This document shows, piece by piece, positions 38,301-45,290 of a stretch of DNA of 64,000 bases. Source of the stretch: Priapulus caudatus (Eukaryota > Priapulida > Priapulimorpha > Priapulimorphida > Priapulidae); NCBI RefSeq assembly GCF_000485595.1, contig NW_014577406.1:293948-357947 (forward strand). Reading direction: 5' to 3'. Every line of letters starts with the position of its first letter. Position 1 is the first letter of the stretch. The notes under the pieces are model-generated. The model saw nothing but the letters and a program-made list of their open reading frames with translations. It was not told the DNA's origin and did not search any database. Made by a program: the position numbers and the translations under genes.

Positions 38301-40045
38301 ATTAAGAATAACACTGAAGTACTGGATGGATCACAAAGTGTAGCAAACGTAGACAGCGGCTAACTTACAGGTAGGCTGAGTCTGACAGCATCAACAGGCA
38401 CTTGGAATGGCCAGGAAAACTGGTGCTTCCATACTGTTTTGAGCACGACTTTCTGGATGTAGTCCAGCTGGTTTGTGTGCCTAGTCTTCCTGTTCTTTGA
38501 GGGAATATATGGAGGCTGAACAACACCTGGTGAAGGATAGGTGGGCTGTTCACCTGGGTCCTGTGAGTAAGATTAAAAACTTGTTTCAAACTGTGTAAGG
38601 CCTGTTTGTTATGAGGATGTAAAGCTAAAGACACAAAAACACCCCCCCCCCCCACCATGTGAACAGTTCTCAGATGCATGCACACACACTTAGCCATGAA
38701 GATGAAAGGCATACGAGTGAGCAGAGCAATGTTCAACTTTATCAGATAATTTGGCTCTATCGGTAACGGTAGCAAAAAAATTTGAAACGTAGACTTTAGA
38801 AGGTATGCTCTACACATAAGCCGAGTTGCACAAATCGCATCAAATCACATTTAAAAAGGATTTTCAGTGTTGGTGCACTAAAGTTTTATGTTAATCCAGC
38901 TAGACTAGTTTCAGAAAATTACAAATACAAGTAGATTATTTAATCGAGTTAAATCAAAATGGCTACTGATTAGCACACCAGAGACTAAACGCTAAAGCTA
39001 AAAATTTATCAGGAAAGTAACTAAAAATAAATGAATCGAAATCCATAACTCAGCTTGTAAAATATAGCAGTTAACTTTAAACTAAAGGCATAATAAGCCC
39101 ATTGATTATGCAATGTTGACGAATGCTAGAGTAACTGGCACCTTGTATAGTTAATAAGTACATAACCTAATAGCCAAATGCGTATTAGTTTGTCCAATAT
39201 CACTGCTGGTTACATTACAAACAAGACTTGAAATCGGTAGTTGATATGTATCAACGTATCATTTACGTGCCGTAAATGTCATCCAGGAGTCAAGCGATGA
39301 CGTAAACATTTGTGCGGCCCGTATGTTTTGGACGCCAGATGAAATGGAGGTGTCAGCGGCGTAACCACGGCCACGGACTAAACATGGAAATGGAGTAAAA
39401 CACACGTACTAATCACGGACGCACGTGGACAGCCCTGACAAAAAGTTACTTATCACGAGCGTCCATGTTTACAAAATCACTGATGATAGCATTGCGTACG
39501 GCCGAGCATGCATGCGAAAATGCACTATAAATCTGTATCACACCCGCTTCGCCGGCAGCGGTTTGAAACTGTAAACAACTGATTTTTGGACTGCGGATTT
39601 CAATTAGGCATTTCTTAGTAACCAGCAGTGACATTGGACAAACTAATACGCGTTTGGATGTAAGGTTATGTATTTGTTAACTACACAAGGTGCCAGTTAC
39701 TCTAGCATTCGTCAACATTGCATAAGCAATGGGCTTATTATGCCTTTAAACACCATAAATGCATCATAATACAAAATCTTTGGAAAATCAATAAAATATT
39801 TTTTAACAATATGTTGTTACAAGATTAATTGCTTCTCAAACTGTTATAGCTCCAAATTTTCATAAGAACAACCCATGTTTTCTTTTAGAAAGCATTAAAC
39901 TTACTACAAAGAGTTCACTATATCTCACGAGAAACAATCGATACAATAAATAGAATGAAACAATTAAGCCTGTGCCGACCGACTCGAGACTGACACTACT
40001 CACAGCTGGAGTCTCTCCATTCTCCATTGGCGCTTCGTTGTTCAT
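11692..40045 (-). CDS. BRD4: BET-family double-bromodomain protein, long BRD4/fs(1)h type, complete coding region
   Basis: Twenty-five minus-strand exons join in phase from ATG at 40045 to TGA at 11692: 40045-40004, 38560-38369, 37002-36856, 35916-35671, 35348-34524, 33695-33507, 32905-32813, 32264-32163, 31576-31448, 31221-31063, 30603-30469, 30093-29684, 29446-29304, 28531-28364, 27949-27836, 27545-27417, 26986-26949, 26846-26717, 26419-26225, 25983-25898, 22326-22189, 13567-13436, 12761-12670, 12315-12174, 11757-11692. The product is about 1413 residues (human long BRD4 is 1362). BET proteins read acetylated histone H4 and recruit P-TEFb and other elongation factors in the nucleus. Domains: BD1 ~44-150 (shelf SWPF, acetyl-lysine Asn in YNKP at ~123), low-complexity insert ~210-484, motif A ([12 protein letters not shown]), BD2 ~558-675 (YAWPF, YNPPDH with Asn ~641 and the BD2-type His ~645), acidic-serine patch, motif B (LKAVHEQL), ET ~920-993, Pro-rich tail, C-terminal FEQNL. 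The ending makes this the BRD4/long-Fsh architecture; most invertebrates have one BET gene, so it is likely the pro-orthologue of BRD2/3/4. Confidence 0.93.
11860..12040. repeat. (GA)n/(TC)n low-complexity tract in the last BET intron
   Basis: About 180 bp of almost pure purine on the plus strand, with an uninterrupted AG run near 12007-12035. It separates the last two BET exons and would put a long pyrimidine tract before the final acceptor on the transcribed strand. Confidence 0.9.
12174..12315 (-). CDS. BRD4: BET exon: charged coiled coil before the C-terminal tail
   Basis: The acceptor TTATAG precedes and the donor GCT|GTGAGTG follows. It encodes [20 protein letters not shown] continuing through Arg/Glu/Gln heptads to [10 protein letters not shown], matching the ERRRREA segment just ahead of IDMN in BRD4. 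Confidence 0.9.
12670..12761 (-). CDS. BRD4: BET exon: charged coiled coil
   Basis: The acceptor GTTGCAG is preceded by a GTT-repeat pyrimidine-poor tract. The exon encodes [20 protein letters not shown] and REK-rich helix, ending with two bases of an Arg codon before GTATTAG. Confidence 0.88.
12984..13318. mobile_element. Non-autonomous TIR element, CAGGG..GAAATTAA family
   Basis: The ends are CAGGGGTAGAAATTAAC and the reverse complement of CAGGGTGCGAAATTAAT. The interior is rich in GGGAGTCC/GGACTCCC. It is the inverted counterpart of 18420-18767 and 21178-21513. It lies between two BET exons; the flanking ACACAC repeats hide any target-site duplication. Confidence 0.8.
13436..13567 (-). 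CDS. BRD4: BET exon: conserved IKNxxSWxSL / SLDSFxQFR block
   Basis: The acceptor GTTTGCAG precedes 13567 and the donor AGG|GTATGTG follows 13436. It encodes [10 protein letters not shown], then [20 protein letters not shown]. This matches the C-terminal BRD4 block around KNMGSWASL and SDSFEQFRR, which identifies the long isoform. Both ends are phase 0. Confidence 0.92.
13829..14848. mobile_element. Helitron-like non-autonomous element, copy 1 (~1.0 kb)
   Basis: It starts AACAAGTGCCGCAG, has GGCTCATCT just inside, and ends with the hairpin CATCTGACTATGTCAGATG followed by AGCT and an A-run. The interior shares CCTCTTGAGGGTCAAAA, GACCTTTGACCTGTGACC and a GGAC-rich tract with the copies at 15826, 16713 and 57092. 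No terminal duplication is visible. It lies in the BET giant intron. Confidence 0.75.
14985..15282. repeat. Dispersed repeat ending CTTGGCGGAGGTCTGTGCTC
   Basis: It runs from CCGGCAGGAGGTTATGTTTT through GTTTGTTGGTTTGTGCGTG and CAGCCTAACTGAAAAAGTTA to CTTGGCGGAGGTCTGTGCTC and TCCGAGTGCTCTAGTT. I recall this general pattern from repeats in many unrelated genomes; that is memory, not a search. Inside, a ~53-bp unit (AAAATTTTCAGGATAGGTCA) is duplicated in tandem at about 15066 and 15118. Confidence 0.6.
15826..16663. mobile_element. Helitron-like non-autonomous element, copy 2, nested in a MITE
   Basis: It begins AACAAGAGCCGCAGAGCG with GGCTCATCT inside, and ends CATCTGACTATGTCAGATG then AGCT. 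It contains a GGTGGGGGA-rich tract near 15990-16050 that is absent from the other copies. The left junction is GTTAC| and the right junction |AAAAACAC. Confidence 0.8.
16713..17887. mobile_element. Helitron-like non-autonomous element, copy 3, nested in the same MITE
   Basis: It begins AACAAGTGCCACGGAGCG with GCGCTCATCT, and ends TATGTCAGATGAGCT. At 1175 bp it is one of two near-full-length copies (the other is 57092-58366). The left junction is ATTATCGT| and the right |AAAAACTTATTG, matching ATTATGGTAAAAACTTATTG in the intact MITE at 61 kb. Confidence 0.82.
18420..18767. mobile_element. CAGGG..GAAATTAA-family TIR element, copy A
   Basis: The element starts CAGGGTGCGAA and ends AATTCTACCCTG. 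CAATA abuts both ends (18415-18419 and 18768-18772), a plausible 5-bp target-site duplication. The interior carries GACTCCC/GGGAGTC motifs. It is the inverted counterpart of 12984-13318. Confidence 0.82.
19483..19629 (-). pseudogene. Duplicate, frame-broken copy of the BET exon at 22189-22326
   Basis: The acceptor CTCGTGCAG is intact on the minus strand and the sequence is collinear with 22189-22326, but single-base indels break the frame (147 versus 138 nt). Its donor side reads CCCAACTGTGAGACG, whereas the other copy reads CCCAACGTGCAGACG; the two together imply AAC|GTGAGACG. More likely a false duplicate with read errors than a true pseudogene. Confidence 0.6.
20355..20379. other. Assembly gap, 25 N
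   Basis: A run of exactly 25 N. Sequence to its right restarts inside a Helitron-like element at the point equivalent to about 17628, so the gap sits at the junction of two direct copies. Confidence 1.
21178..21513. mobile_element. CAGGG..GAAATTAA-family TIR element, copy B
   Basis: It starts CAGGGTGCGAAATTAACGCG and ends TTAATTTCTACCCCTG, with CAATA on both sides. It is the duplicate of 18420-18767 and may be the same genomic locus assembled twice. Confidence 0.82.
22189..22326 (-). CDS. BRD4: BET exon inside the gap-flanking duplication
   Basis: On the minus strand an acceptor ACTCGTGCAG is followed by 138 nt of open frame: [40 protein letters not shown] and KPAPPN. Phase 0 at both ends fits exactly between the exon ending at 25898 and the one starting at 13567. 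Composition (Pro/Ser-rich with VVVI and an acidic DDDSSS patch) suits the BET tail. The donor in this copy (AAC|GTGCAG) is weak but becomes GTGAGA if the other copy is used to correct it. Confidence 0.62.
25373..25560. repeat. Large palindrome, ~60-bp arms around an AT-rich centre
   Basis: The left arm (25373-25433) includes CACACGCCGCCGCCATTGCG and TACACTGACAC. The right arm (25501-25560) is its reverse complement with essentially one mismatched pair (GCGTATCAAC against GTTGATATGC). The spacer is about 67 bp of TATATA-rich sequence. It lies in the BET giant intron; GGGCTCGGGC outside the arms extends the symmetry. Confidence 0.88.
25600..25868. mobile_element. Short element with hairpin-rich head and Helitron-like GAGCTAAAAAC tail
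   Basis: The head has GAGCGATTTTTTCTCG and CGAAATCGCTCGCCGCTCCC hairpins; the tail is GACGGACGGACGGATG, then ATAGCTCATCTTGACGATGT and CAAGGCGAGCTAAAAAC. The terminal stem CTTGAC-GAT-GTCAAG differs from the other family's stem yet keeps its shape and the GAGCTAA end. It ends about 30 bp from a BET exon. Confidence 0.6.
25898..25983 (-). CDS. BRD4: BET exon: Pro-rich
   Basis: The acceptor GTGCCAG precedes and the donor AAAG|GTAGGCA follows. It encodes [20 protein letters not shown] and QKPIVETK. The ~3.6-kb and ~8.6-kb introns that follow hold most of the window's mobile elements. Confidence 0.85.
26225..26419 (-). CDS. BRD4: BET exon: Pro/Glu-rich
   Basis: The acceptor CTTGCAG precedes and the donor CCGC|GTACGT follows. 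It encodes [20 protein letters not shown], an acidic [11 protein letters not shown] stretch and a [16 protein letters not shown] stretch. Of several in-frame GT choices only this donor keeps the phase of the next exon. Confidence 0.85.
26717..26846 (-). CDS. BRD4: BET exon: polyproline
   Basis: The acceptor CTTGCAG precedes and the donor CCAG|GTACTA follows. It encodes [20 protein letters not shown] followed by 14 consecutive prolines from a pure CCA run (26740-26786), then five alanines. Human BRD4 also has polyproline runs after the ET domain. The pure repeat is likely polymorphic. Confidence 0.88.
26949..26986 (-). CDS. BRD4: BET micro-exon (38 nt): basic patch
   Basis: The acceptor TATTGCAG precedes and the donor CAG|GTAAGCA follows. 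It encodes [13 protein letters not shown], a Lys-rich nuclear-localisation-like motif. Its 2+36 nt length resolves the phase between its neighbours. Confidence 0.82.
27417..27545 (-). CDS. BRD4: BET exon: C-terminal serine/acidic patch
   Basis: The acceptor TGTCACAG precedes and the donor TCAG|GTACGAG follows. It encodes [16 protein letters not shown], then a long run of Ser with Asp/Glu ending ESSDSES. This matches the CK2-type phospho-serine cluster C-terminal to the ET domain in BET proteins. Confidence 0.9.
27836..27949 (-). CDS. BRD4: BET exon: KKKRE-type coiled coil after ET
   Basis: The acceptor TGTGTTAG precedes and the donor AAAG|GTAATTA follows. It encodes [20 protein letters not shown] and [18 protein letters not shown], matching the ALKKKRELEKRLxDVxGQL segment of BRD2/3-like proteins. 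This supports a pro-orthologue status rather than a strict BRD4. Confidence 0.9.
28364..28531 (-). CDS. BRD4: BET exon: second half of the extraterminal (ET) domain
   Basis: The acceptor CCTTGCAG precedes and the donor TACG|GTGAGTT follows. It encodes [40 protein letters not shown] and [15 protein letters not shown]. The IEIDFETL acidic groove that binds NSD3/JMJD6-type KIKL peptides is intact. Confidence 0.96.
29304..29446 (-). CDS. BRD4: BET exon: first half of the ET domain
   Basis: The acceptor TCGTGTAG precedes and the donor CCGG|GTTAGTC follows. It encodes a linker, CDSEEDEG, then [20 protein letters not shown], the invariant start of ET. Confidence 0.95.
29684..30093 (-). CDS. BRD4: BET exon: Ala/Pro/Val-rich linker before ET
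   Basis: The acceptor CTGTTTCAG precedes and the donor ACAA|GTGAGCA follows. It encodes 136 residues of low-complexity linker with basic patches ([28 protein letters not shown]). It corresponds in position to the basic interaction region between BD2 and ET, but is longer and more Ala/Val-rich than in vertebrates. Confidence 0.88.
30469..30603 (-). CDS. BRD4: BET exon: motif B and Lys-rich patch
   Basis: The acceptor TTTACAG precedes and the donor CCG|GTAATTC follows. It encodes [20 protein letters not shown] and the [12 protein letters not shown] basic run. LKAVHEQL is the BET motif B dimerisation helix. Confidence 0.93.
31063..31221 (-). CDS. BRD4: BET exon: end of BD2 and N-terminal phospho-site cluster
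   Basis: The acceptor CCGGCAG precedes and the donor CAG|GTGAGTG follows. It encodes [13 protein letters not shown], then [20 protein letters not shown] and SEDSDDER. The acidic serine run is the CK2 site cluster that gates chromatin binding in BRD4. Confidence 0.94.
31448..31576 (-). CDS. BRD4: BET exon: BD2 acetyl-lysine pocket
   Basis: The acceptor TTTGCAG precedes and the donor CAG|GTATGTT follows. It encodes [20 protein letters not shown] and AMARKLQ. The Asn of YNPP binds acetyl-lysine, and the His in PDHD is the residue that distinguishes BD2 from BD1. Confidence 0.96.
32163..32264 (-). CDS. BRD4: BET exon: BD2 ZA loop
   Basis: The acceptor CTTGCAG precedes and the donor AAG|GTGAGTA follows. 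It encodes [15 protein letters not shown] and [14 protein letters not shown], with the WPF shelf intact. Confidence 0.96.
32340..32480. repeat. ATT/TTCT simple repeat in a BET intron
   Basis: About 140 bp of TATTATTCTTATTCTTCTT-type sequence directly upstream (in gene orientation) of the BD2 exon. TTATTCACTCCTG here recurs near 58715 and 58910. Confidence 0.8.
32813..32905 (-). CDS. BRD4: BET exon: BD2 helix Z
   Basis: The acceptor CCATTGCAG precedes and the donor GCT|GTAAGTC follows. It encodes [20 protein letters not shown] and [11 protein letters not shown], matching SEQLKxCxxILKEL in BET proteins. Confidence 0.95.
33042..33517. repeat. Segment duplicated in inverted orientation at 56119-56695
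   Basis: The segment spans most of the intron after the motif A exon plus the last ~11 coding bases and the splice donor of that exon. The other copy reads TTCACATGGAGGTACGCAAC onward and ends ACCGGTGAATGTAGTGGCCC to GGTTAATGGAGCTAT. Outside the MITE the two copies look closely similar. It contains a MITE with ACTGTATACGC ends. Confidence 0.9.
33309..33407. mobile_element. MITE with CTGTATACGC termini
   Basis: One end is TACTGTATACGCTGTATATT and the other TGGCGTATACAGTA, giving ~12-bp inverted ends flanked by TA on both sides, as for Tc1/mariner-type insertions. The interior is TTCGCG-rich. A related, longer version lies in the duplicate at 56238-56436. Confidence 0.65.
33507..33695 (-). CDS. 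BRD4: BET exon: motif A
   Basis: The acceptor TTTGCAG precedes and the donor GAG|GTACGCA follows. It encodes [20 protein letters not shown] and [28 protein letters not shown] is the near-invariant BET motif A / nuclear signal. Its last 11 bases and donor are copied to 56.1 kb. Confidence 0.95.
34524..35348 (-). CDS. BRD4: BET large exon: polyQ and SGKH-repeat insert between BD1 and BD2
   Basis: The acceptor TTGTTGCAG precedes and the donor AAG|GTGAGGG follows. The exon encodes 275 residues: an opening NCP, then ~30 residues of Gln-rich repeat (CAG runs at 35265-35339), then Ala/Ser/Thr/Val-rich sequence with at least six (S/G)GK(H/N) units spaced 10-18 residues (for example [12 protein letters not shown]). 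Three GSKQ/SKHA variants precede them. Human BRD4 has Pro/Gln-rich sequence here, but I know of no SGKH repeat. Plus-strand frames over this exon are long only because the sequence is GC-rich and repetitive. Confidence 0.9.
35671..35916 (-). CDS. BRD4: BET exon: end of BD1 and basic linker
   Basis: The acceptor GTTCTAG precedes and the donor CAG|GTGCGTG follows. It encodes [20 protein letters not shown] (BD1 helix C), then [20 protein letters not shown]. The conserved basic AKGRGxG linker follows BD1 in BET proteins. Confidence 0.95.
36228..36601. mobile_element. Foldback MITE with perfect ~35-bp terminal inverted repeats
   Basis: TCAGAAGTAGATAATAGGGA begins the left end and is mirrored at the right end (TCCCTATTATCTACTTCTGA), continuing through GGAGTG. 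It is flanked by TATATA on both sides, so the target was TA. An internal ~24-bp inverted repeat (CAAACAAAAGGCAGCTACTA and its complement, 36261-36348) adds a second hairpin. It lies in a BET intron between the two BD1 exons. Confidence 0.92.
36856..37002 (-). CDS. BRD4: BET exon: BD1 acetyl-lysine pocket
   Basis: The acceptor GTATTCAG precedes and the donor GAG|GTGCGAT follows. It encodes [20 protein letters not shown], then [16 protein letters not shown]. The Asn in YNKP is the acetyl-lysine ligand. FRWYYSAEE replaces the usual NNYYWxAxE, a small local difference. Confidence 0.96.
37761..38239. mobile_element. CAGGG..GAAATTA-family TIR element with 6-bp target duplication
   Basis: It starts CAGGGCGCGAAATTAGCACC and ends TTAATTTCATGCCCTG. 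CATAAC abuts both ends (37755-37760 and 38240-38245). The interior has CACCGGCCC/GAGCCGGTG and is unrelated to the GGGAGTCC interior of the other members, so only the termini are shared. No transposase. Confidence 0.88.
38369..38560 (-). CDS. BRD4: BET exon: start of BD1
   Basis: The acceptor CTCACAG precedes and the donor CCT|GTAAGTT follows. It encodes a Pro-rich leader, then [20 protein letters not shown] and [13 protein letters not shown]. The WPF shelf is present; Ser replaces the Ala found before WPF in human BRD4. Confidence 0.95.
40004..40045 (-). CDS. BRD4: BET first coding exon
   Basis: ATG at 40045-40043 opens [14 protein letters not shown], ending at a canonical donor GCT|GTGAGTA. 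An acceptor GTTGTAG lies at 40070-40068, so the exon includes 22 nt of 5' UTR (40067-40046) and an upstream non-coding exon is expected. A second in-frame ATG occurs at codon 7. Confidence 0.82.
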
Positions 40046-41559
40046 CCAGCTTGCTGCTCACAAGATTCTACAACGACATACAAAGGTGAGTGTCAACGTT
40101 TGAGGTAACATGTTTAGATGTATCAAGGAAATCACATGCAATTTTGATTAACGCCTGCTAAGAGATATCAGCCCAATCAAATCAAATTCATGACATATTT
40201 AGTTTCACTTGCTGTCTTTCGGCTTAACATCATTCACTCCCAATTTAAATTAATTAAATTCAATACACAAATTATATAAAATGTGCCATTACTGTATTTT
40301 TTTCTATACTACACCATGAATCTATTTATTTTCAATTAATTTATCATTTCAGTCTATATAAGCTAAATGTCAGCTACAAATACACAGGAACCTTTACTAT
40401 TAAAGGAAAAGGGGATCAATTGATCAACTATGGTGTTCAGTAACATTTAGCTGGTCAGTTTGAACGCAAGATGATGCAATTTCCTTACTCAATCGGCAAA
40501 CCAAGAAAATATTCCCCGTTATTATAATGAAAAGAAAGTTACAATAGATGTTTACTCCTTAATATAAAATAATTAAAAATTTCAACACTGCAGCTTGTGG
40601 TGTTTGCCGATGACAAGAAATACTAAGCGAGAATTGTGCGAATGAATTTTAAAATTTCAGATAATCCCGTTGAAGAAATAAGCGGCCATTTATGTCTAGT
40701 ATGTGCGGTGGTTTTCATGTACACTCCATGCCAACTGTAGTAACAGTTACTTAATAATTACATGTGACCTTAGAGCCAGTTTTGAAAAAATTTACCATGC
40801 AAACTTCCACAACAAATACAGTACGCTTAATAATAATATTAACAGAGATACAATGTTTCTATGCTATAGAATAAGTTAAATTACACAGATTTGTATTTTA
40901 AACAATCTTAAAACAATCGTATCACGTGAGATTTTGAGGATATATTTAGCTCTGTTAGTGTTAGTGTTAGTACGGTATGTAGTTTCACATTCAAATTTTA
41001 TAACAAAAATTTTACAATGTTATCAAGGAAACTCGTGACAATGTAGTCAATTTAATGACAGCAGATCGATGAACGTACTACAATCTACACACCTAATATC
41101 AGGAACAAAACACAGCAAGGCGAGCATGTCAGTTCACAGTTGCTTAAGCCTAGTAAGGATCACAATTCGGTTAAATTCGATGCAGAGGAAATATCCTAAT
41201 TCCTATTGGTATTACCCTAAACTAAGAACTGATTTCACTTGGTTGTATAACCATTACTGGCATTAGAGACAAAGGATAATAAGATAAGAATTCTTGGAAA
41301 TTGGGATGTCTACTGTATAATTAATATTAATTTTATTATACGTATATATACACACATATATAACTGTACTCAGTACTGTTTATCAGGTGCCGTAAACATA
41401 GTTTTTAATGTGTTTTTATTAATATCGCGATTTTACACGATTCTGTGATGAAAGAGAAATTACCTGGAAGTAGTAAACAACGATTCCGCTCTAACTAAGA
41501 GGCTATATTAATTAAAGTTTTCGAAATTTTACACATTTTATAGTCACGAACAAAAGACA

Positions 41560-41640
41560 AGCCGTCCAAGATGGAGGGTTACGACTGTGGCGCCCTCCCT
41601 CGTCGAAGGTCACGTGTCAAGCGCTACGGTGTCTGAGAAG
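41560..41640. promoter_or_regulatory. Candidate BET promoter region
   Basis: A short GC-richer island in AT-rich DNA about 1.5 kb upstream of the BET start. It has a YY1-like CCAAGATGGAGG (41566) and a GTCACGTG E-box (41609). An untranslated first exon could start here. No direct evidence of transcription is available from sequence. Confidence 0.3.
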
Positions 41641-43859
41641 ATAAATCGTTAATTATTGTACGTACTTTTAATGTTTTATAATATACGAAGAACAAATGGC
41701 AGAAATGATGATTTAACGATACTTTATATAAATTAAAAACGCAAGTCTTGAGCATTTAGTTGTATGCGAAACATAGTTTCTGCAGCCCCGTTGATAGAAA
41801 TTAAGAACCTTTTTTAAAATCTTTTTTACAATTGCTTTTATATACTTATATTATACATAAAAATGATACTTTGTGCCAGTTGTGGTAGTGTTGCGTTCTT
41901 GGAATGACTGACTTCGGCAGGATATATTAATAAAGCTGCATATTTGTTTTAATTTCCAGGCTGTACGGCTTGGAATGGCTATGGAATAAATTACCTCCAA
42001 CATCCGTCATATATCCTATATACCTCAAAACCGTTCAGACTCCCAAGGTCGCGGTCAGGTCTATCCTGCGGATGTGCGATGCCCCGCGCAATAAACTGGA
42101 CTGTGCTTTGATATGGATCATTAACCCAGCTGCTACTGTTTTCTTCCCGCGTCTTTCTTCATAATGTCTGTTACTTGCAGCACTTTTGCAACTGATCCTG
42201 TCCACATATCTTCTTTGCATTTTATTGCTATATTTGTTCTATACAATTATATCAGTCACTGACTCTATCACATACCCTGCTCCTTTTATCTTCGCGTGTT
42301 GCACGCATATGGTTGTTAAACCACAGCAACGTATTTCCTCAGTAGAATTGTTCTTTTAATCGACTCAGTTTTAGCATCCTTGAGTGGTTATTGTATTTAT
42401 GTTTTAGTATTTGCGTTTCTCGCATGTGTACGTCAGTCGCCCTTACTAGTTGCTACGGGTTTTTCGTTTATTGTCGCCTTGTACAATGTTATAATATAGT
42501 GTGTGTGATATAATTTTAGTAAACGTAGGCCTACATACACTTGGGGTAATTAACTGCATGCCCTGCCTGGTGTCGTCGCGTGTTATTTGTTAAACTAGCA
42601 CTTTTAGTTAAGAACTGTTGCACTGACGCAGGGGCGCAAATCCAGGGTGGGGGACAGGGGACATGTCCCCCACGAATTTTCAGAGGGGGGGGACATCATA
42701 TCAAATGTCCCCCCCCCCACGATTTTGGATCACCATGATTTTTTGATGTGTAGAGTCGTGTGTGGTGTGTGTGTGTGTGTGTAGTGTGTTGTGTGTTGTG
42801 TGTGTGTGTGTTGTGTGTGTGTGTTTGTACAGGTTGAGAACCTTATTATTGTGTGTGATGAGTGCTGTTCAACGAATTGCTTCGTTCCCTTTTTTTCTTT
42901 TTTTGCGCAGCTTTCATTTCATTCAAGACGGCATTTGAGGATAATAATGATCAATCACAACTTGAAGAAAATGTGGCCTTGATAAATTTAGTACCGTTTC
43001 CTTTTTAACACGCTTTTTTTTCTTAATATTAAATAATTCTATGCAGAAATCATCGAGAGAAAGATGTTTATAAAAGTTAGGAGATATCCAATCCATTAGG
43101 ACACCTCGATTCAGGATTAAGCTGGGAAACCCGAGCTATGTATTGGCACCAAAGAGCGACACTGAGTAACTGAGCATCAGTTTAAATAATGTATATTTTC
43201 ATTGCAAATTGATGATATATATACACACATACAGGGGGGGCCACAGGGGGCAGGGAGGCGGGCGCCCACATTCCATGGCCTTTGCAAGGAACAAGGAAAG
43301 AAGAAAAAGAAAAAAAGAAAAAAAAATCGGAAAGAAAAAGAAGAAAACAGAAAACAGAAAGCATCTTGCCCAAATGTCTTGGCCAAATGACGGGTGGGGT
43401 GGGGATCACCCCCCCCCCTGCATTTGCAAGAAACAGGTAAAGAAGAAGAAGATTACTTGGCAAATAATAGGGGGCTCGCCCAATTATTGAGTGATTGTAG
43501 CCTACAAGCTGGACCCACTTTACTCGAAAAATCGAAAAAGTTAAGTGTCGAAATTCCCATCCATATAAAACCTGTGCTTAATTTGATTAATCGCGATGTC
43601 AAGGTGTTATTTCGCTTCGGGAGTCCAAAGTTGGGCACCAATCATTTATCGATGATGCCTGATTTCCCCGAGGCGGAAAGGTGGCACATGCTTGAGGGTG
43701 TTAAACAAACTGTATAAATTATAATTTACAACGTTCAGATGACCTCTTAATATACTCTCACATGCCTATCTTATTTTTACTCCGCCCACCGGATGGAGGG
43801 GAGGTTTTTGTGATCGGGTTCTGTCGTTTCGTTGTACACGTTAGCGGGTCTGTGCGTTC

Positions 43860-44105
43860 GGGTACACGTAGCGTGTTGTGTGAGGCGTTGTGTGCTGTGT
43901 GTGTGTGGTTGTGTGTGTGTGGTGTGTGTGTGGTGTGTTGTGTGCTGTGTGTGTGCTGTGCGTGTGCGTGCGTGTGCAGTTGTGGCGTGTGCGTGTGTTA
44001 GTCGTGTGTGTGTGTGTGTGTGTGTGTGTTGTGTGTGCGTGTATGTGTGTGTGTGTTGTGTGTCGTGGGTGTGTGTGTGTGTTGTGTGTGTTGTGTGTGT
44101 GACGC
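43860..44105. repeat. (TG)n-rich satellite
   Basis: About 245 bp of GTGTGTGTGT with scattered C and TTG interruptions. It produces long Cys/Val frames on both strands that are not genes. Similar tracts lie at 42756-42828, 44390-44470, 45290-45350, 45958-46175 and 47383-47456. Confidence 0.95.
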
Positions 44106-45097
44106 GATCGATATTAGCGCGGTTCAGCGATGCGAGCCAGCCACAGCCGGCCTGCATTGCTGACTGAGCGGCGCGAGCGAGGCATACATGTACGCTGGAC
44201 CGTATATCGCTGGGGTTATATCGTGTGTTCGTGAGTGTATGGGTATGGGCGTAATGTCGCTGGCCGGAGGTATGCCTCGTCCGTGAGTGGCCGCCTGGTC
44301 TTAGTATTTATGTTAGTGTGTGTATGCGCACGCGCGCGCGCCGCCAAGGCCGGCGTGGGGCAGTCTGGATGTGACCGCTGTGTTTGTGACTGTGTGTGTG
44401 TTGTGTGTGTGTGTGTGTGTGAGTCTGTGTGGTGTGTGTGGTGTGTGTGTTGTGTGTGTGCTGGTGCGACACTGTGCGTGCAGTTCATCGTCTCTCTCCG
44501 TGTCATGTTTTATCTATCCTCGCTTACATAATTACAAACAATATTTGGTGCAGTGCTACAGCATAGATTTAAGAGCAAATCACTTGCCCCGCCCACCCCC
44601 ACAGTTTCCGGAAAGACCCCCTCTTTTAAAGCGTCCGTGTCCAGTTTCATAGCCATTGAATAATTCAACGAAATCTAGCTAGTTCCGGAGACCCCATGTT
44701 TCGAACATAGACGGTTCCAAGAGGGAATACACCCAACATTGCAACAAACATTAGTTCCAGAGACCACCAATATTTCCAGGTCTGAGTTAGTTCCAGAGCC
44801 CCCCCCCCCATTTTTAAGCTTCGCAGTGCGCACATATGCCAGATCCTAGCCCATACTGCAGGCCCGTAGGCCAGGGGGGGTTCGGGGCATTCCGCCCCAG
44901 CCAAGACAAAAAAAATTTTGGGAAATTTGCAAGAATTTACAACGCTCAGGATCGCCAGCATCCTTTTAGTGTAATATGTCGCACAAATCTCATCGCAGTG
45001 GGGAGGAGTGAACCGAGTGAACAACACCCCGTCCAACACCCTCACGCCGGCGCGGCTCCGGTCGCCTGTCGCTTCACCGTGCCTCGCTTAGCCCAGC

Positions 45098-45290
45098 AGG
45101 GCGTGTACAGGAGAGTCCAGGCGAGTCGCGGAACCCCCCCTTGCTCGGCGCAGAAAACGCATCATGAGGGGTTCTAATTTTGACAAATTTCTGGGGGAGG
45201 CCCCAGACGCCCCTCAGATGCGTTTTCTGCGCGAGCAGGAGAGGGGCTCCGGCGACCCCCTGGACCCCCTGTAACACGCCCCCTGCAAGA
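45098..45290. repeat. Palindromic pair of a dispersed ~90-bp repeat
   Basis: GGCGTGTACAGGAGAGTCCA..GCAGAAAACGCATC is followed by its inverted, better-preserved partner GATGCGTTTTCTGCGCGAGC..CCCCCTGTAACACGCCCC. Direct copies occur near 46960-47035 and 47458-47535. The unit behaves as a small mobile repeat. Confidence 0.75.

Noticed and set aside
43762-44531. Cys/Val-rich and His/Thr-rich open frames at 43.8-44.5, 45.8-46.3 and 47.3-47.7 kb
   Set aside because: They are translations of TG/CA dinucleotide repeats on either strand.
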